From assembly GCA_964623625.1 (NCBI GenBank), contig CAZUUJ010000009.1, forward strand, positions 1 to 64,000: a stretch of 64,000 nucleotides of DNA. The letters run 5' to 3'. The translations under genes were made by a program, and so were the position numbers. The stretch comes from CAZLGM01 sp964623625 (lineage in GTDB: Bacteria; Desulfobacterota; Desulfobulbia; Desulfobulbales; Desulfocapsaceae). Below the pieces are notes generated by a model. That model was not told the DNA's origin, ran no database searches, and worked only from the letters and a program-made list of their open reading frames with translations. The first letter of the stretch is position 1. Each line of letters starts with the position of its first letter. Shown here one piece after another: positions 27,245-36,446 of the stretch.

Positions 27245-29299
27245 ATGACAATGCAAAAATTTTACACGCTTGAATCGCTGATTCGAGCTGGTAGGATAAA
27301 AGCTGAGCAATGCGAGACCGTCTCATTTGATCTCTTTGATACCCTGCTCATCCGCCGTATTCATGACCCGGACCTTGTCAAGCTTCCGGTTGCCCGATAC
27401 ATCGCATCGCTTGCCAAAGGACAGGGTATTTCAATTCGTCCTGGAAAAGTTCAGCAACTCCGTGACTCAATAGAAAACGACCATCGACGGCAAACAGCCA
27501 AAGCCTTTGACGACCACGAAGCGTGTTATCCACGCTTCATGTCGGAACTGCTTCAGACCATTTTTTCTGAACAGAAGGCTGATCATCTATTGGAGATGGT
27601 CACAGAGTATGAACTGTCCATGGAAAACAGCATGCTCGTGCCTAGAAAGCAACTGGTAGACTGGCTTGTTGAGTTGGCTGAGGCAGGTAAACGGATTTTC
27701 GTGGTTTCCGATATCTATCTACCGGCCGTACATCTTCGAAAGCTTATCGATCGTGCAGGTTTTCTGGACAAAGTAGAGGCGGTCATCTCTTCTGCCGATA
27801 CGTTTCTTGCCAAGGCTTCTGGTCACGCTTTCCCACTCATTGAAAAAGACCATTCTCTTGATAAAACCAGCTGGTTGCATATCGGCGACAACCCAATATC
27901 GGACGGCTTGCGACCCTCCGAATTCGGACTTCCTGCGCTTGTTATCCATGACCTATCGGAGCGGCAAAGAAAATCGATTGTTAAACGATATTACAACTAC
28001 GCTCTGGGTGTTCCCATCTGGAGGGGCAGGGTGTTGCAGCAGCTTATGCAGCCCCATGAAGGTGAAAACATAGATCGTCCTCCCCTGTACAACGAGGGAT
28101 ACAATTTTATGGCCCCGATGATTGGCGGCTTTGTTCAACATATAGCAGAGCAGTGCAGAACAAATAATATTACAAAAATATTTTTTCTGTCCCGAGAAGG
28201 CTGGACGTTTAAACAATTCTGGGAGAAAGCGGTACCTCTCTTGTACCCTGATAAGAATCTTCCTGAGATTGAGTATCTCTATGTCAGTAGAATGGCGCTT
28301 GCAGGTGCTTCCTGCGCTCACCAGGGCTTGACCCAGGCTAATGTGAATATCACTTTTCTGCCTCCGGGTAATAAAGATTTCAGTGATGTCTGCCGTATTT
28401 TTAGTCTGGATATAGATTCTCTAGTCAGTCATCTTCAACGGTTTGACCTTCAGCCCGATACCTGTCTCAGTCCTTTGTACGAAGCCTATGAGCAAGTTTA
28501 TTCAAAACGACTTGAGGAAATGCTGGACGATGAAGAGTTCCAAAAGGAGATAAAGAACCAGACGGCTCCTAAAAATGAAGCAATGTGCCGATATTTTGAA
28601 TCTGTGGGCTTTTTCAACCATGAAAAGGTAGCCATTGTCGATATCGGCTGGCTTGGTACTATCCAGCGATTTCTGTTCGAGGCTGTTCAGCACCGTTCGG
28701 ATTCTCCACAGTGCTTTGGATTTCTGCTTGGTGCAACAAGGGGAATCCCTTATCCGGCGTCGGAGAAGAATCGCTTGGAAGGAGTGATTTATGATAAGGA
28801 TCGGTTTAATTTTCCGGCGAGCTCGATTCTTTATGCCCGTGATCTGTTTGAGGAGGCCTGCCGGGCACCCCATCCCACATTAAACGGTTATAAACTGACA
28901 GATGATGGCTACCAATTAGAGTTCAGAACAGCTAAAGACAGTTTCGGCCAGGCGGAAAAAGAACAGGACAGCTATTTTAAGCCGCTCCAGCAGGGCATTA
29001 TTGATGCGGCTGAGAGATACGGTGGCGCTTCATCTCTTCTTGGCTATGGACTGGAGGATTATCGTCCCTGGTACTCCTATCTGTTAGTCTCAAAAATGGC
29101 CTTTCCATCAACAAAAGAAGTTATCAATACTCGCCACAAACACCACCTTGATGATTTCCACGGAAAAAATAAGCCTGATATGCCCAATTTGAAGCAAAAA
29201 AAACAGCTTTGGGAGCTTTCGGAAACACGGTTACGATGGCGTCCGTTTCTCAGGCTTGGTTATTTCATCAAACATCTGCAGGAAAGGCTGAAATACTAA
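27245..29299 (+). CDS. HAD-superfamily hydrolase-like protein of glycan loci
   Basis: A 684-residue cytoplasmic protein. The N-terminal third is a HAD phosphatase fold: SFDLFDTLLIRR (about 27-38) has the nucleophile Asp and acid/base Asp, FVVSDIYLP near 156 is motif II, and HIGDNPISDG near 212 is motif IV. The remaining 450 residues include FFLSREGWTFKQFW near 314 and VAIVDIGWLGTIQ near 463, a second repeated Asp/Gly-type block found in COG5610-like proteins next to glycosyltransferases. It may dephosphorylate a sugar phosphate or lipid intermediate; the C-terminal function is unknown. It lies 18 bases after the spermidine-synthase-like gene. Confidence 0.68.
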   Translation: MTMQKFYTLESLIRAGRIKAEQCETVSFDLFDTLLIRRIHDPDLVKLPVARYIASLAKGQGISIRPGKVQQLRDSIENDHRRQTAKAFDDHEACYPRFMSELLQTIFSEQKADHLLEMVTEYELSMENSMLVPRKQLVDWLVELAEAGKRIFVVSDIYLPAVHLRKLIDRAGFLDKVEAVISSADTFLAKASGHAFPLIEKDHSLDKTSWLHIGDNPISDGLRPSEFGLPALVIHDLSERQRKSIVKRYYNYALGVPIWRGRVLQQLMQPHEGENIDRPPLYNEGYNFMAPMIGGFVQHIAEQCRTNNITKIFFLSREGWTFKQFWEKAVPLLYPDKNLPEIEYLYVSRMALAGASCAHQGLTQANVNITFLPPGNKDFSDVCRIFSLDIDSLVSHLQRFDLQPDTCLSPLYEAYEQVYSKRLEEMLDDEEFQKEIKNQTAPKNEAMCRYFESVGFFNHEKVAIVDIGWLGTIQRFLFEAVQHRSDSPQCFGFLLGATRGIPYPASEKNRLEGVIYDKDRFNFPASSILYARDLFEEACRAPHPTLNGYKLTDDGYQLEFRTAKDSFGQAEKEQDSYFKPLQQGIIDAAERYGGASSLLGYGLEDYRPWYSYLLVSKMAFPSTKEVINTRHKHHLDDFHGKNKPDMPNLKQKKQLWELSETRLRWRPFLRLGYFIKHLQERLKY

Positions 29300-29302
29300 C
29301 CT

Positions 29303-29542
29303 ATGGAAAAGACAGTCTTTAACAATCGATTCGATATCAGCAATAATTCGATATTACGATTAATCAAACATTTGTTTCTCAATCGTCTCTCTGTTGTCGG
29401 CAATATTTTCGGTAACCCCGGTTTGCGATATCTGCTGGTTCTTGTGGTTTTGCATTACTTCGGTAAACCTTTTTACTGGATGGTAACACGATGGGAACGT
29501 CCGATTCGATTTATCATAAACCGCATCAAACAGTTCAAATAG
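29303..29542 (+). CDS. Small membrane-associated protein, unknown function
   Basis: A 79-residue protein starting three bases after the preceding stop, which supports it being translated. It has one hydrophobic stretch (about 42-57, containing LRYLLVLVVLHYFG) flanked by basic residues (RWERPIRFIINRIKQFK at the end), so it is probably a single-pass or peripherally bound membrane peptide. I recognise no family. Its place between the HAD-like protein and a GT-C-like membrane protein suggests an accessory or assembly role. The coding call rests on position and the amphipathic composition. Confidence 0.45.
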   Translation: MEKTVFNNRFDISNNSILRLIKHLFLNRLSVVGNIFGNPGLRYLLVLVVLHYFGKPFYWMVTRWERPIRFIINRIKQFK

Positions 29543-29555
29543 TCTTCATACTGAA

Positions 29556-31415
29556 ATGATTGGATACATGCGTAGAATTGATCGAATCATTTTTCCGGCT
29601 CTTCTCTGTGTTGTCATCTGCTTTTTCCATTACCGTTTTTTTATTGATAGAGCCTATGTGGAATTGACAATTCACGTAGATCGACCAGCCACATTCAAAT
29701 TGTTCTGGAAAAAGAGCAATAGTGGATACATTGATAACAACTCAGTTACCATTATTGTTAAACCTGGGCAGAGAAATTACCAGTTTTTTGCAATGGACCT
29801 GGATGAGGTATCAGTTTTACGGATTGATCCTATCGACTATTTAGGTCATTGCAGTCTCAGCAGGCTGGTTATCCACCAAAAAGGTTACCTGCCAATCAAG
29901 CTGGAATCGCAGGTTGATTTCCTCCGGTTTATACCAATCAATCAGGTCACCATTCAACACCATTTGAAAAAAAGATTTGTCTTCACATCGTCGGGACAAA
30001 ACCCTTCATTTGAACTGGAACCGGATATTCAACAAGCAAACTTTAACTGGCCGGAATTGTTTTTCCAACAGCTCTTTCTTTGTCTGGTTACGATATTGAT
30101 TTTTTTTTCCGTATCCGCACTGATAAAGAGGAACCGGTTTGTTCCGCTGTTGCTTGCAAGTGTATTGATCCTCTCGTTAGCAATGGCTGTTATCAGCCAG
30201 AGGAACAGCCATCCAGGTGAATTGTCTGTTATCGGACAGGCTGATTATTATTCCGACAAGTGGCTGCCTGGGCTTCAAAATCACGATGTTGATGGAGACA
30301 GAAAACCGGGTGATAATACTCTCATTAATTCCACCAGTAGATATATCGGCGGACTTATTTTCGGAAAAGCAAAAACTGTGCTGTCCATCTTTCCGTTGCC
30401 TGATTTCGTTCTTTACCGGCTTGTTTCTCTCTTCTGTTTATTTATTATTCTGCTCTATTCATTCAAAGAGGTACAAACTCGGCTAATTGGTCTCCCCCTG
30501 ATAATCACGCCGATGATTTGGTATCAGTTCAGTTTTGTCAATGTAGAGTCAATCTGCCTTCTTTTGACTTTTTTTTGCTGCCGTCAGGTCATTTTTCCGG
30601 CAAGCCTGTTCAATCGATATGTATCTGGAGAATCCTCTGCCAATTCTTTTATCACACCGGTTTTGTTGGCTATACTGCCGGCCCTTTTGTTTGTACTGGA
30701 TATTAATTATTCTTTTTTTATTGTTTTTTGCTTGTTCACTATAGTTACTCATCTGGTGCTGAAACAGCGACCTCAGGCCAGAAAAGGACAGTTAGGGCGG
30801 TTGGGGCTGGTCACCATTCTTTTTGTTGTTCTGGTAGGGATTCAATATGGAATTGTGCTATCTGCTAAGGGTTCCTTTGAACAGGCCGGAATAGATAAAA
30901 CCACCAGAACAGTTGCAAAAGCTCAACTCTTAGCGAAAAAGAGTAGTCATGGGGATAATTTGATAGAGGAGCAGCAGTCGGAAGAAGGATCTCTTCTGAA
31001 AAATGCTCACAACACTTTTCGCCGTTCCTTTGGCCATTATGGTATTCAGTCGATAACTGCTCCTGATCCTTACTATTCCATAGTCGGATTTTTCTTCTGT
31101 TGTTTTGTTGTTATTTATATGGGCTCCGTCTTCTTTCGCACTGATCCAGCGAGGATCATACAGGGAGTTGGCTTTTTTATCCTATCAGGAGCCTTGATCT
31201 ATCTGGCTATACTATTCCCGGAAGAAAAACGGGTTAGTGGACTTGGGGCTACCTTGTTGCCGGTATTTATGATGATGCCGTTATTGCTTGTCTATGAGAG
31301 AGAAGAATTACGACCTAGGGCTGCTATCCCACTGATTGTTCTCCTTTTTCTGTTCTCCACCTATTCATTTGTTCGGGTCGGTTTATATCAGATCGCAAAA
31401 GGTTCGATCTACTAG
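29556..31415 (+). CDS. GT-C-like membrane protein with periplasmic LRIDP domain
   Basis: A 619-residue membrane protein. After one N-terminal helix comes a beta-rich domain (about 30-150) with the pattern VELTIHVDRPATFKLFW ... VLRIDP, closely matching the same region in the proteins at 33074 and 47294. From about 170 onward there are around ten hydrophobic helices. The loop QRNSHPGELSVIG near 212-224 corresponds to the HPDE motif of the 47294 protein but has Gly for Asp, so the acidic pair expected of a GT-C catalytic site is reduced to one Glu. It may be a diverged or inactive copy. It loosely resembles DUF2142-type proteins; a definite transferase activity is not shown. Confidence 0.6.
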   Translation: MIGYMRRIDRIIFPALLCVVICFFHYRFFIDRAYVELTIHVDRPATFKLFWKKSNSGYIDNNSVTIIVKPGQRNYQFFAMDLDEVSVLRIDPIDYLGHCSLSRLVIHQKGYLPIKLESQVDFLRFIPINQVTIQHHLKKRFVFTSSGQNPSFELEPDIQQANFNWPELFFQQLFLCLVTILIFFSVSALIKRNRFVPLLLASVLILSLAMAVISQRNSHPGELSVIGQADYYSDKWLPGLQNHDVDGDRKPGDNTLINSTSRYIGGLIFGKAKTVLSIFPLPDFVLYRLVSLFCLFIILLYSFKEVQTRLIGLPLIITPMIWYQFSFVNVESICLLLTFFCCRQVIFPASLFNRYVSGESSANSFITPVLLAILPALLFVLDINYSFFIVFCLFTIVTHLVLKQRPQARKGQLGRLGLVTILFVVLVGIQYGIVLSAKGSFEQAGIDKTTRTVAKAQLLAKKSSHGDNLIEEQQSEEGSLLKNAHNTFRRSFGHYGIQSITAPDPYYSIVGFFFCCFVVIYMGSVFFRTDPARIIQGVGFFILSGALIYLAILFPEEKRVSGLGATLLPVFMMMPLLLVYEREELRPRAAIPLIVLLFLFSTYSFVRVGLYQIAKGSIY

Positions 31416-31630
31416 GCAAGTATTTCCAAAGTTGTTAGACAATATCAGCAGGAATAAATGGGAAATGACTATTCTAACATGTCAGTGCTGGACAGGATTA
31501 GCCATAGAGGATATTGTATAACCTTTGTAAATAGAAGGGTATGTCACTCGCTCTCCAGACATTGAACAACTTCTTCTCTGCCTAGTTAGAGTTTGCAGGT
31601 AACCAGTAAAAAGAGCAGTAAATCAATCAT

Positions 31631-32335
31631 ATGATCCCTCAGGCGGATAAACCCATCGGTGAACATGAAACCAAATTCGTGCTGCCGAATATCAGAGCGG
31701 TTAAGGTTACTTCCTGGTTGAAAAAAAGATGCGATCCCGACCCGAAATTCAGCAAGGGCAGGGTGTCGAGCATCTACTACGACAGTCGGAACTGGGTTTA
31801 CCTGGGAGAGAAGATCAACTCCGATTATCTGAAAACCAAGATTCGTCTGCGTTGGTACTCTGAGATCGAAACCGGTGCCCTTTTTCCATCAACATTTCTT
31901 GAGGTCAAATCAAAGATCGGCAGTGCCAGAAAGAAATTCCGTCAGCTTTTAGATGTTGAATCAGCTATGGTAGCCAAAACGCCATTAAACGATCTCATGT
32001 TTGTCCGACTGATAAAAAAAGTTGAACAAAACAACATATTGCCGAAGAAAATTTTGTTACCCGTCTATCAAATTAATTACCAGCGATATCGTTTTATCGA
32101 ACCGATAACCGGCAGTCGTCTTTGTGTTGATCAAAACATCCACGTTTCACGGGTTAATCCCATGATGATCTGCAAAAAAAATCCGGTAGTACTGAAAGAT
32201 GCGGTTTTCGAAATTAAAGGGAAAGTTGATCAGCTGCCCCAATGGCTGAACCAGTTGACGTCTTTTGGCTGTCGCAGAGGCGCTTTTTCAAAATACAGTT
32301 GTTGTTACCTGCAACTTAAACGTTTAATTACTTAA
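31631..32335 (+). CDS. VTC-domain (polyphosphate polymerase-like) protein
   Basis: A 234-residue triphosphate-tunnel fold protein. Landmarks are GEHETKFVLPN (10-20), the YDSRNWVYLGEKI strand, KIRLRWY (70-76), FLEVKSK (89-95), VDQN (166-169) and VFEIKGK (192-198), giving the alternating Lys/Arg and Glu residues that line the tunnel in yeast VTC4. The yeast enzyme makes polyphosphate from ATP. It forms a compact set with the following DUF4956 and CotH-like genes, a pairing seen elsewhere in bacteria, where the substrate is not established. No membrane segment is present. The gap before it, 31416-31630, holds no gene I can see. Confidence 0.83.
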   Translation: MIPQADKPIGEHETKFVLPNIRAVKVTSWLKKRCDPDPKFSKGRVSSIYYDSRNWVYLGEKINSDYLKTKIRLRWYSEIETGALFPSTFLEVKSKIGSARKKFRQLLDVESAMVAKTPLNDLMFVRLIKKVEQNNILPKKILLPVYQINYQRYRFIEPITGSRLCVDQNIHVSRVNPMMICKKNPVVLKDAVFEIKGKVDQLPQWLNQLTSFGCRRGAFSKYSCCYLQLKRLIT

Positions 32336-32344
32336 CATGGGAAA

Positions 32345-33055
32345 ATGACGACAAAACAAAGTGAATGGCTCGATATGCTGGCCGGTTTCGGCAGTAAAAT
32401 GATGGATGATATCGGTTTTTTCCCCTTTTTAGGTGTTATGGGGATTTCTCTCTTTTCATCTATTCTCATCGCTCTTCTATATGTCCGTTTTTATCAGTCA
32501 CGTTCAACCGGTAGCCTGATTTACAGGGCGTTTCCACTGCTTGGTACTTCCATTACCGCAATTTTTATCACCATTCAGTTTTCATTGCCTCTTTCCCTTG
32601 GATTGCTGGGGGCCTTGTCCATTGTCCGTTTTCGAACACCAATAAAGGAGCCTGAAGAGATCGGCTTTATCATGCTGGTTGTCGCATCAGCCCTGTGCTG
32701 TGCAACATTCAACTTCCTTTTCCTGGCCATTATTTTGGTTATTGCTGTGATGGGCCTGCTTTTTCTCAGGTACGGCAGACGTTTTCTCGATTTTCGCCAA
32801 AACGACGGAATGTTGATGATAACGCTGCCTGGAGATGAGTATGCCAGGAACGGAGAAAAGATACTTGGGACTATCAAGGATCAGCTGACCAAAGGTCGGG
32901 TTGATTCGATAGCTGAGAATGAAGGTGGTACAGTAATTTCCTATAATTTTGTCCACCCAAATGATGGCATCGTCATTGAATTGCAGAAACAGCTGAGAAA
33001 TATCAGTGCAACTATTCAGGTGGATGTTTTTTATAACAGCAATGAATCATTTTAG
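32345..33055 (+). CDS. DUF4956 membrane protein
   Basis: A 236-residue protein with four hydrophobic helices between about 25 and 145, a conserved block SLGLLGALSIVRFRTPIKEPEE near the third helix, and a soluble alpha/beta C-terminal domain from about 160. That SIVRFRTPIK block is the hallmark of the DUF4956 family, which commonly sits beside VTC-domain and CotH-like genes. It starts 10 bases after the VTC gene. A membrane platform or channel for the VTC-type product is a reasonable idea but not demonstrated. Function of the family is, as far as I know, undescribed. Confidence 0.82.
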   Translation: MTTKQSEWLDMLAGFGSKMMDDIGFFPFLGVMGISLFSSILIALLYVRFYQSRSTGSLIYRAFPLLGTSITAIFITIQFSLPLSLGLLGALSIVRFRTPIKEPEEIGFIMLVVASALCCATFNFLFLAIILVIAVMGLLFLRYGRRFLDFRQNDGMLMITLPGDEYARNGEKILGTIKDQLTKGRVDSIAENEGGTVISYNFVHPNDGIVIELQKQLRNISATIQVDVFYNSNESF

Positions 33056-33073
33056 TTTTATTCCCAACCACTA

Positions 33074-33919
33074 ATGATCAGACCGAATATACACGCAAGC
33101 CTGTCTGAGATTCTCGGATATCTTGGAGTTGTATTTCTCTTTGTTCTCTTCAATCTCTATCTGGCGACCAGATTGAGCACTACTACTGTTGATCTGATTC
33201 TTCACACAGAGCAGCCACAGGTCTTTCAGGTTTACTGGAGATCCGGTTCTAAGACCTATATGGAGAAAAATTCGATTCGGATAAATGTCGTTCCGGAAAC
33301 TAAAGAGTACTCTTTCAAAATGTTGTCGCTTGCCAATTTTAATCATCTGCGTATCGATCCAGTCAAGTCGAAGCAGCCGATAACCATTGAAAAGGCGGTT
33401 GTCAGTCATCTCCTGTATACTTCAGTTCAAATCATTCCCACAGATACTCTAGCGGATCTGAAAAATATTCATCAGATGAGACTGGTTCAGGGAAATTCTC
33501 CAGGCTCGGTATTCATACTCCCACGTGGAGAAGATCCTCATTTTGAAGTGGCCATAAATCCAATGCTGAACCTCTTTGCGCTTGGATCTTTAATTCTTCT
33601 GGCAATTGGCGGTACGATATCCTTTTTCCTTGTTCTTAATCAGACGCTGATAAAGGGAGGCAGGTCAACCGCCATACTCGAGCTTGCTGTACCTGCCAAT
33701 CTGAACCATGAAAGCGTTGACACTATGCTTATCGGTCTGCGTCAATGTTGTCCGAAAACCAGGCTGCAGTCGAAAAGAACAGGGCCAACAAAAAAACAGT
33801 TTGTTTTTCGATTGCACCGTCATGAATCCCAAAAAGCGCTGAAATGGTTACACAAGATGAGAAAAAAATATCATCAACTTGCTTTTCGTTTGTATTTCAA
33901 TCGCTCTGGTGAGATTTAG
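33074..33919 (+). CDS. Membrane-anchored protein with periplasmic LRIDP domain
   Basis: A 281-residue protein built as helix (about 14-32), beta-rich periplasmic domain (35-165), second helix (170-192) and cytoplasmic tail. The domain shares VDLILHTEQPQVFQVYW and HLRIDP with the 29556 and 47294 proteins, but here it is detached from any GT-C body. The tail is basic and may be an alpha/beta domain (NLNHESVDTMLIGL, KKQFVFRLHRHE). It sits inside the VTC-DUF4956-CotH set and probably supplies binding or anchoring. No known family is recognised. Confidence 0.55.
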   Translation: MIRPNIHASLSEILGYLGVVFLFVLFNLYLATRLSTTTVDLILHTEQPQVFQVYWRSGSKTYMEKNSIRINVVPETKEYSFKMLSLANFNHLRIDPVKSKQPITIEKAVVSHLLYTSVQIIPTDTLADLKNIHQMRLVQGNSPGSVFILPRGEDPHFEVAINPMLNLFALGSLILLAIGGTISFFLVLNQTLIKGGRSTAILELAVPANLNHESVDTMLIGLRQCCPKTRLQSKRTGPTKKQFVFRLHRHESQKALKWLHKMRKKYHQLAFRLYFNRSGEI

Positions 33920-33928
33920 GGAAGGGAA

Positions 33929-35650
33929 ATGCGCTGGTTTCGTTTTTCAATTGTGGCTCTCTGCCTGGCTATTCCTGTTGCTTTCGGTATCTATGCCGAA
34001 AATAGCTCCCGTTTTTCAAAACTGAAAAACAGCCTCCAGTACGATTCGATTTCCACATCGATGCTTAATTTCGGAGTGATGGGTAGAATTTTTAAACGTA
34101 TGGATTATATCAAACTGACTGCCAATGATGAAGCCAGGTATTTAAAGACTGAAGGAATAGAACCTGATATCGAGCAGATCACTTTCCAGAAAAAGCGTCA
34201 GGTCAATGAATTCCTCTATAAGGCGACTCCCCTCCACACAAAAAAGAATGGGGAGCAAGAGAAAGGTGATAATGATTCTGATCAGGCCCGAATAGGGTGG
34301 CCGGTGTTTTCGATTACCATTGACAACAAATATCTCCACGATTCCACACTCGGCATTGTCACTCATCGAGATCAAAAAGGTAAAACCTGGGAAAGAAAAG
34401 GCAACGTTGCTTTTATTGAAAACGGGAAACAGCTCTTTTCTTCGGCCATCGGCTTACGGATTCATGGAGGAAAACGAAGAACGGTTAAACCCTTTAACAG
34501 TTACAGGATCTATTTTCGTGATGAATATGGTAAACCCGGAATTCCGGGAAGACTGATATTTAATGATGGCCAGGGTATTGTGTCCACCCTAGTGGTTCAT
34601 ACAACCGACTGGCCTGATGGACAGCCCTTTAATAATCCCCTGGCCTACGATATTGCCAACAGAATTGGAGCACTTGCTCCAAAAACCAGACTGGTTGAAT
34701 TGATCATCAATGGAAAATCGTTTGGCATGGCCTATCTGACCCCACATCTGAGCAGAAGAGAATATCAGCATACCATGGGACACGCAGATTTTGGTTTCTA
34801 TAAATTCAGAGGAGAGTATTCCGGTAAAGATGAGCATATGTATCATAACATTTTCTGGAAAGCGGTAACGGTTCAAGAAAAGCTGTCCATGGATAATACC
34901 GGATTGAGAATTGATCTGGATAACATGGTGAGGCAGATATTCAGCTGGGTGTTTTGCGGTACCACCGATTTTTGCCAGGGTGTCGGAGTTTACGACTACA
35001 AGAACCCGGATGCGAAACTCCACTGGTTAACCTGGGATATGGATCACAGTTTTTATGATTATGCCGCAGAGGTCAATAAACAGTTGAAAAGAGAAAACTG
35101 GCGGCAGGCAGGCTTTGAGTTGTTCTATCGGAAAAAAAATCAGCTTTGCGGTCGCCCGATACTGTTTTCACGGCTCATGCAGGAAAGCGACCAATTCCGT
35201 CAATGGGCGATCAACCTGATGATGGGACTGCTGAATCACAAGTTAACTCCGGAGTTTCTTCTAACACGAGTGAATTATTATAACACAATGTTGAAAAACT
35301 ATGGGGCGCCTCATCCGGAGTATATCGACATGCTGACTCAATTTATGAAAAACCGGACCGGTTTTATTCGAAAAGACATGGTTCACCACTTTAAACTTGG
35401 TGGCACTTTTGCAGTAACATTGAAAGCACCTGGGTCGACAACATTTTCCATTGACGGATATACACACAGAGGTGGTTATCAGGGCACCTATTTCTCAGGC
35501 TATCCCTGCACCATAGAAGTAGAGAAAGGTAATAAAGAACTCTTTCAGTTTTGGCTGGTGGATGGAGAAGTGAGAAAAGATGAGGTGCTTAAGCTTGCTG
35601 TAAAAAAGGAAGTGACGGTTGAAGCGGTGTTTCGTTTGGAAGAGGATTAG
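33929..35650 (+). CDS. CotH-like kinase family protein
   Basis: A 573-residue protein with an N-terminal hydrophobic anchor (about 5-23) and a large extracytoplasmic domain. RIHGG (177-181), NSYRIYFRDEYG (190-201), YKFRGEY (291-297) and WDMDHSF (369-375, with Asp370 and Asp372 as likely metal ligands) follow the CotH atypical kinase pattern; Bacillus CotH phosphorylates spore-coat proteins. A C-terminal beta-sandwich (from about 490) follows. In this Gram-negative setting the target is unknown and could be a glycan or surface protein. It completes the 31631-35650 cassette and ends convergently with the minus-strand block 26 bases away. Confidence 0.8.
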   Translation: MRWFRFSIVALCLAIPVAFGIYAENSSRFSKLKNSLQYDSISTSMLNFGVMGRIFKRMDYIKLTANDEARYLKTEGIEPDIEQITFQKKRQVNEFLYKATPLHTKKNGEQEKGDNDSDQARIGWPVFSITIDNKYLHDSTLGIVTHRDQKGKTWERKGNVAFIENGKQLFSSAIGLRIHGGKRRTVKPFNSYRIYFRDEYGKPGIPGRLIFNDGQGIVSTLVVHTTDWPDGQPFNNPLAYDIANRIGALAPKTRLVELIINGKSFGMAYLTPHLSRREYQHTMGHADFGFYKFRGEYSGKDEHMYHNIFWKAVTVQEKLSMDNTGLRIDLDNMVRQIFSWVFCGTTDFCQGVGVYDYKNPDAKLHWLTWDMDHSFYDYAAEVNKQLKRENWRQAGFELFYRKKNQLCGRPILFSRLMQESDQFRQWAINLMMGLLNHKLTPEFLLTRVNYYNTMLKNYGAPHPEYIDMLTQFMKNRTGFIRKDMVHHFKLGGTFAVTLKAPGSTTFSIDGYTHRGGYQGTYFSGYPCTIEVEKGNKELFQFWLVDGEVRKDEVLKLAVKKEVTVEAVFRLEED

Positions 35651-35676
35651 TCCATAACACTAGTTTGTTAAAGTGA

Positions 35677-36432
35677 TCAACTGTCTCGGTGATAGTCGCC
35701 TTGACTGAAAAATTTCTCCAGCCACACATAGGCACAGATAAAAAAATATCGGCTTCCCATTTCCTTAATTTTCAACTTTGACGTGCCGGTTTGTCTGTTT
35801 TTCCAGGTTATGGGAATGACTGTCCATCTGTATCCGCGTACAATGGCTTTGAGAGGAAGCTCGACCGTAAGGTTGAAATGGGATGCGATTAACGGTCTGC
35901 AGCCATCAATGACTGTTTTCCGGTAAGCTTTGAATGCATTGGTGGTATCGTTGAGTTTGATATTGAAACCTATGCGGATGAGCAGATTGGCGATTCTGTT
36001 TATTCGCAGTTTCAGCCATGGATAGTCAACAACCTTGCTGCCTTTGACAAAACGACTGCCAAAGACGCATTCATAACCGTCATTCAAAAGCTGCCAATAT
36101 CGGATCGCGTCCTGGCTGTCATCCGATTCATCGGCCATCATGATGACGGCGGCATCTCCTTTCATCGAGTCGAGACCTTTAATCACCGCTCTACCAAAGC
36201 CGTTCGGTGATCTGTTCTGTACAGGCTGTAGCTCAGGAATCGATGTGGCCAGTCGGTTGAGGATGTCCCAGGTTGTGTCGGTACTGCCGTCGTCTACAAC
36301 CACAAGTTCATGGGGAATCAGGTTTTTTAAGAAGTCATTATGCAGATCGGAGATGGTCTGCTCGATACACCCTTCTTCATCCCTTGCAGGAATTATTACT
36401 GATAAGAGCTGTAATTGCTGTGTGTTCTGCAA
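35677..36432 (-). CDS. Polyprenyl-phosphate sugar synthase-like GT2
   Basis: A 251-residue GT2 enzyme of DPM1 type that would load a hexose from a nucleotide sugar onto polyprenyl phosphate. SVIIPARDEEGC near residue 11, VVDDGSTDTTWD near 45, and MADESDDSQDAI (metal site, near 97) are diagnostic; FGSRFVKGSKV follows. It lacks C-terminal membrane helices, as in short DPM1 forms. It ends the minus-strand run containing two GT-C-like membrane proteins, which typically need a polyprenyl-phosphate sugar donor, so it may feed them. Confidence 0.84.
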   Translation of the reverse strand: MQNTQQLQLLSVIIPARDEEGCIEQTISDLHNDFLKNLIPHELVVVDDGSTDTTWDILNRLATSIPELQPVQNRSPNGFGRAVIKGLDSMKGDAAVIMMADESDDSQDAIRYWQLLNDGYECVFGSRFVKGSKVVDYPWLKLRINRIANLLIRIGFNIKLNDTTNAFKAYRKTVIDGCRPLIASHFNLTVELPLKAIVRGYRWTVIPITWKNRQTGTSKLKIKEMGSRYFFICAYVWLEKFFSQGDYHRDS

Positions 36433-36446
36433 GTTATCGCCTAGAT

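Noticed and set aside
26851..27273. 140-codon plus-strand frame overlapping the spermidine-synthase-like gene
   Set aside because: Out-of-frame reading of a membrane-helix region; no motif or start signal.
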